From NCBI RefSeq assembly GCF_024323335.1, contig NC_066583.1:368091877-368155876 (forward strand): DNA of 64,000 nucleotides. The letters run 5' to 3'. Below are positions 58,451 to 64,000 of this stretch, one piece after another (within the stretch, counting starts at the first letter, position 1; each line of letters begins with the position of its first letter). A model generated the notes under the pieces. It had not been told where the DNA came from, made no database searches, and worked only from the letters and a program-made list of their open reading frames with translations. The DNA comes from Lathyrus oleraceus (taxonomy: Eukaryota > Streptophyta > Magnoliopsida > Fabales > Fabaceae). Position numbers and translations under genes: made by a program.

Positions 58451-59729
58451 AGCCCACTATTTGGATATTCGTTTTTCATCTTAAACCACGATAACAAACT
58501 AAATCAAGATAGGTTCTCCTATAAAAGGAAAAAGACTGATTGGGTTTAGACCTTCCTTAGTCTCCGATTATTCGAACACTGCTGTAGAGCTCCCCGTTTG
58601 ACTAATTGCCTAAATTCTAAAACACATTCAAAATAAATAAAATCTATCATTTCTAACCCCCACCAAATCCAAATTATTTTCATAAGTCAACTTCATACGC
58701 TTGATCCAACGTCAAGTCGTCCCCCTATTTTCAAAAGCTTTTCACAATAAAAATGGAAGAAACTGATTAAGTTTAGACTTTCTCTGTTCCGGAAGTTAGG
58801 ATACTGTTGTAGAGCTCAATGTTCAAACATTCGTCTTCCATATTAAAATACAATAATTACCAGAATTAGGTCATTTCTCTTATAGAAGAAAAAGATTGAT
58901 TGGGTATCGACCTTCTCTTTCCCGATTATTTGGACACTGCTGTAGAGCTCTATGTCTGATTAATCGTCTTCCGTTAATGAACTTTGACCTAATTCGCCAT
59001 ACATTTTCATAACAAAATTTTGGATGAAAAAAGAGTGATTAGGCTTAGGCCTCTTCCTTTTTTAGCATCTGAGTACTGCAGTAGAGCTCCCTGCTTGGAT
59101 GCTTGTCTCCGTTTAAAATCAACTCAAACTCATCAAACTTGTTTTTCGCCCTTGTGCGACTCTGAAAACATTTTCAGAAAAGAGTATGCAACATCTATTT
59201 TGATGCAAAACAAACAAAGACTTCAGCCTCCAAGAGTGAGCAGCAAGTAAAGGTTTAATCGCTCAAATTTGATCCAAGCATCACTCTCTTTAAAAGCAAT
59301 CCATCCAGTAGTTCTCTTTGGGTAGAACTACGTATGCCTTGAGTTCTTCATAGCACCTGAAGATACGTAGGGATTGCGAAATCTTGTCAGGCACATTAAT
59401 ATTAAAAACCCTAAGTCTTTCCTTTCTTTCTTTCTCTTTCCTCACTCGATAAGTATAAATTCGCAAACGATATCACGCTAACACTCTTACACGAAACTAA
59501 ATAGATGGGTCTCATCGAGTACAATGGATGTGAGAGGTGCTAATACCTTCCCCTTGCATAATTGACTCCCGAACCCGATTTGGTTGCGACGACCATTTCT
59601 TTTTGTTTTTCGTGGGTTTTATCGATATTTTCCCTTTCCCTCTTTGGGAATAAATAAAGTTTGGTTGTGACTCTGTTTTGTTTATATTTCGAGCGTTCCT
59701 TACTCTCGGGTATTTTTCGCGCTGCGACA
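58451..59729 (+). mobile_element. Truncated Ogre-like LTR fragment
   Basis: There is no TG start at 58451, but a proper LTR end (GCTGCGACA) at 59729. It contains four diverged repeats ending in CTG(C/T)(T/A)GTAGAGCTC near 58582, 58810, 58945 and 59085, one three-stem unit (59330-59386) and a decayed TGCTAATACC block at 59536. It is inserted in, or fused to, the copia gag at 59730. Confidence 0.6.
59330..59386 (+). repeat. Three-stem motif, diverged unit (truncated LTR)
   Basis: P1 is CTACG (59330-59334) with CGTAG (59368-59372). P2 is TCTTCA/TGAAGA (59347-59365). P3 is GGATT/AATCT (59373-59386). The arms differ from the other LTRs but pair. Confidence 0.65.
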
Positions 59730-59854
59730 ACAAGATCCCAAAGATCTTGATAGCAAAAGACAACTTTTTTCTGTTTGCACCAATTCTCGTAATTCCGATT
59801 CTTCAGGATTGAGAGACTCGTCAAAAAATACTCGTTCGGATGATTCATCACCAT
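59730..59854 (-). pseudogene. Ty1/copia Gag, first 42 codons
   Basis: From the ATG at 59854 the frame reads into RNYENWCKQKK and FCYQDLWDLV, the characteristic start of plant Ty1/copia Gag. It is cut at 59730 by the end of the Ogre-like LTR; codons further left belong to that LTR. The rest of the element is not in the window. Confidence 0.8.
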
Positions 59855-59887
59855 AGTATTTTGCTTCCCACGAATTGTTCAGTTAGT

Positions 59888-59900
59888 GCTCTAGATACCA
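59888..59900 (-). other. Copia primer binding site
   Basis: Sense TGGTATCTAGAGC, two bases from the LTR end at 59903. A common variant of the initiator-methionine primer site in plant Ty1/copia elements. Confidence 0.75.
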
Positions 59901-59902
59901 GA

Positions 59903-60388
59903 TGTTGGAAATTCACCAATTTCCCTTCAAGAAATTCACCAAAACCTATGGAGAATTCTGCTACAATCTTGATGAACAAGATTCAATCACATTAATCAAA
60001 ATCCCACTTGTTCTTCACTTTTTACTCGAGTGAATCAATCACAGTAGGTTACAAGATTGCGCTACACAATTCCATTGGAAGAAGAAAGAAAAATTGAATT
60101 TTGGGAAGAAGAGAAAATTATGGTTTATGAGAAAAGGAAGAAGAAAAAGTTTCTGCAGAGTTTCTCTATGTTCTCAAACTGAGATTTATTCAACTGTGCA
60201 GCTGCACTACTATTGTGGGTAACAATCAATAAGGGTTACTCCCTATTTATAGAGTTGGGTTTGCTTGCTCCTTAAGCAAAGCCAAAAATACCTAATTCTG
60301 CTAACACTACAAAATTGAATCTAAGAAAAAAAATCATGTCGAGGATAACTCCTCGACACTTCGCCAACTAAGTGTTTCGATATCAACA
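59903..60388 (-). mobile_element. Ty1/copia 5' LTR, minus strand
   Basis: 486 bp with TGTTG/CAACA ends and TATAAATA at 60251-60244 on the sense strand. Its length fits Ty1/copia. No partner LTR is in the window. Confidence 0.75.
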
Positions 60389-60579
60389 TACTTTCACACC
60401 ATAAATTATATTCTCAACATCTATATCACTAATCAATGAATGTTACCATATCATGTTACTGAATCACATTCTTGCACAACATCACACATAATGTACTATT
60501 TGAATACACATTTCATTTTTTGTCATATATTTTTCATTTTTTGTTCCATATTTTTGTACAATTTCCTGTGATTATTGTA

Positions 60580-60582
<3 letters not shown>
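60389..60582. other. AT-rich intergenic DNA
   Basis: No gene or repeat recognised. Confidence 0.4.

Positions 60583-60666
<84 letters not shown>
60583..60666. repeat. (AT)42 microsatellite
   Basis: 84 bases of uninterrupted AT. Confidence 0.95.
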
Positions 60667-62512
<1,846 letters not shown>

Positions 62513-63480
62513 CCTAACCACCTAAAGATCTCATACCAAACTGACATTGTCACGTCACAAGTCATAAACAAATGAGCAACTGGCTCTGGCTCTGCACTCC
62601 AATCACAAAACACACATATGAACTTCTCAAGAACTACCAAAACCTTCCACCTAAACAAATTAACTCTAATGGAAATCTTTTCTCAAAAGAGTTGCTAAGA
62701 AAACACAACTACTTTTGAGGAGATCCAACTAACAAAATAAAAGGAAGAACATGATTTTCCATGACAGATGGATAAGACCTAAATATGTCACTCAGGAGGA
62801 GACAAGATTAAGCTGAAATATCAGGGAAAATACCATTGTTGGAATGACATACCTATTTATCATGAATAAGATATAGACTTACACCTTGAATGGCTAGGAA
62901 GAGATTATGGATTATCACCTCTTGATAAATAATGAGGGATTTTTTCCACTTCAGATCCCAAGTCAAATTATCCTCCACATAAAATTTAACCTAACTCACA
63001 GTCTGGTCTTGTTGGCCAGAGATACTAAAACACCTAGAAAACCTTAAACTTAAAGAGGCGGTGTCGACGCCCAGATCCTTCCAGAAGGATGTTTGAAGTC
63101 CCAAATCCACTTTCCTTTTTAGACTTTCCACAAACTAGCTAGGGACTCCCACATCTCTCAAACACAAAAGGGATATCTCCTTTCCACCCGGATGAAGCAG
63201 AGCGAAAGCCAAAGGTTTACCCCTGAGAATGGAGTGAACTTGCACTCCATGTCTGGTAAATAAGATATCACACTAAAGGTCAATAAATTTAGAAATAAGT
63301 TTCCACCTCCACTTAAAAAAAAGGTCTAAATTGACCAAGCGACGATTCTGAATCCACAACCCTCCCATGGTATTAAGTTTACAAACATCATATCACTTAA
63401 CCCAAACGATCTTAAACTCCCCCTTAATACCACTCCAAAGAAAATTTCTTTAGATCCTAACAATCTTCTATCAAACCTTA
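62513..63480 (-). pseudogene. LINE reverse transcriptase tail with zf-RVT region
   Basis: Minus-strand translation gives, in broken frames, NFLWSGIKGEFKIVWVK, then CKLNTMGGLWIQNRRLVNL and KWRWKL (63450-63310). Near the end it gives HLFMTCDVTMSVWYEIFRWL (62575-62513). These are the plant LINE pattern FLWGG...GGLGV.N...KWRW followed by the zinc-binding RVT segment. Several stops and frameshifts lie between. The catalytic RT palm is not in the window. It is an old, dead copy. Confidence 0.75.
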
Positions 63481-64000
63481 ACAAATATCTTCATAAAAGA
63501 CAAGAAGAATATAGGAACAATGTGAGTTCATTTTTATGAGAAATTAAAGTTAAAAATGAGTTGAGTCAAGCTCTTTAATTTGATCTCGATATTAATTAGT
63601 TTAATTTTAATTTTAATTTGAAATTGAGTTTGATAAAAAAAAAGTTAAATTCAAATTCAGTTTAAAGTTTGTGAACAATTCAGTTTTTTTTAATTTATAG
63701 ATTAATTAAAGTAAATATTTTTATAGATGTTTTTATATAAAAAATATTCGAATTTTTTCAGACAGAGAATAAATTATAAAATATATTTTAATAAACTAAA
63801 TGTTAAAGATACATTTTTATAGAAAAAAATGATTTTCAAGGTATATTTTTAAAATAAAATATATATAAATTAAATATATTTTTAATCTCTTTATAAATAA
63901 ATAAATAAATAGTAGAGAAGATGAAGAGAAACATATATAAATTATTAACTTTAAAAAATATATATATAGTTTGGTAATAAAATAATAATTGAATGTAATA
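63481..64000. other. AT-rich window end, no gene seen
   Basis: Very AT-rich with ATAAATAAAT-type runs. It may continue the LINE upstream, but no motif is readable. Confidence 0.35.

Overview
The window looks like repeat-rich intergenic DNA from a large plant genome, most likely a legume of tribe Fabeae (pea, vetch, faba bean, lentil or Lathyrus type). The main reason is the stack of Ogre-type (Ty3/gypsy, Tat lineage) retrotransposons with LTRs of about 5 kb, arginine-type primer sites and an intron between the gag part and the RT part. I see no convincing host gene, tRNA or rRNA anywhere in the 64 kb. The species assignment is inference.

Layout. 1-4482 is the 3' part of an Ogre LTR. 4483-6516 is the end of a Ty1/copia-like (SIRE/Maximus-like) element. 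6517-19435 is a 2.6-kb LTR split by a 4.9-kb Ogre solo LTR (7547-17879, target duplication ACAAC). That solo LTR is itself split by a minus-strand, half-deleted Ogre-type element (8905-14129). 19436-21373 returns to the copia-like DNA. 21374-53087 is a complete but non-autonomous Ogre derivative (LTRs 21379-26788 and 47673-53082, both 5410 bp, target duplication GGAGT) that has lost the RT, RNase H and integrase cores. Inside its 3' untranslated region sits a young tandem chromovirus of the form LTR-internal-LTR-internal-LTR (31229-45765, one outer target duplication GTGCT), with two intact 1470-codon Gag-Pol frames on the minus strand. 53088-58450 resumes the copia-like element and then repeats 4483-8904 and 14342-14402 at about 99.5% identity. 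58451-59729 is a truncated LTR, 59730-60388 the 5' end of a minus-strand Ty1/copia element, 60389-62512 AT-rich DNA with two long microsatellites, and 62513-63480 a decayed LINE reverse-transcriptase tail.

How the parts work together. The chromovirus copies look potentially autonomous: primer site, polypurine tract, all catalytic residues and a C-terminal chromodomain-like segment are present. The Ogre derivatives keep cis signals (LTRs, primer site, intron, 3' hairpins) but not the enzymes, so they would need a helper.

The strongest non-gene signal is a repeated three-stem motif near the 3' end of the Ogre-type LTRs. Its stems keep pairing while their sequence changes, including CTACG/CGTAG to CTACA/TGTAG to CTACT/AGTAG. 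Two further covarying hairpin arrays lie upstream in the LTR and just after the integrase stop. Together they suggest a heavily structured genomic RNA that I do not recognise from described elements. All comparisons were made by eye; no alignment or folding program was run.
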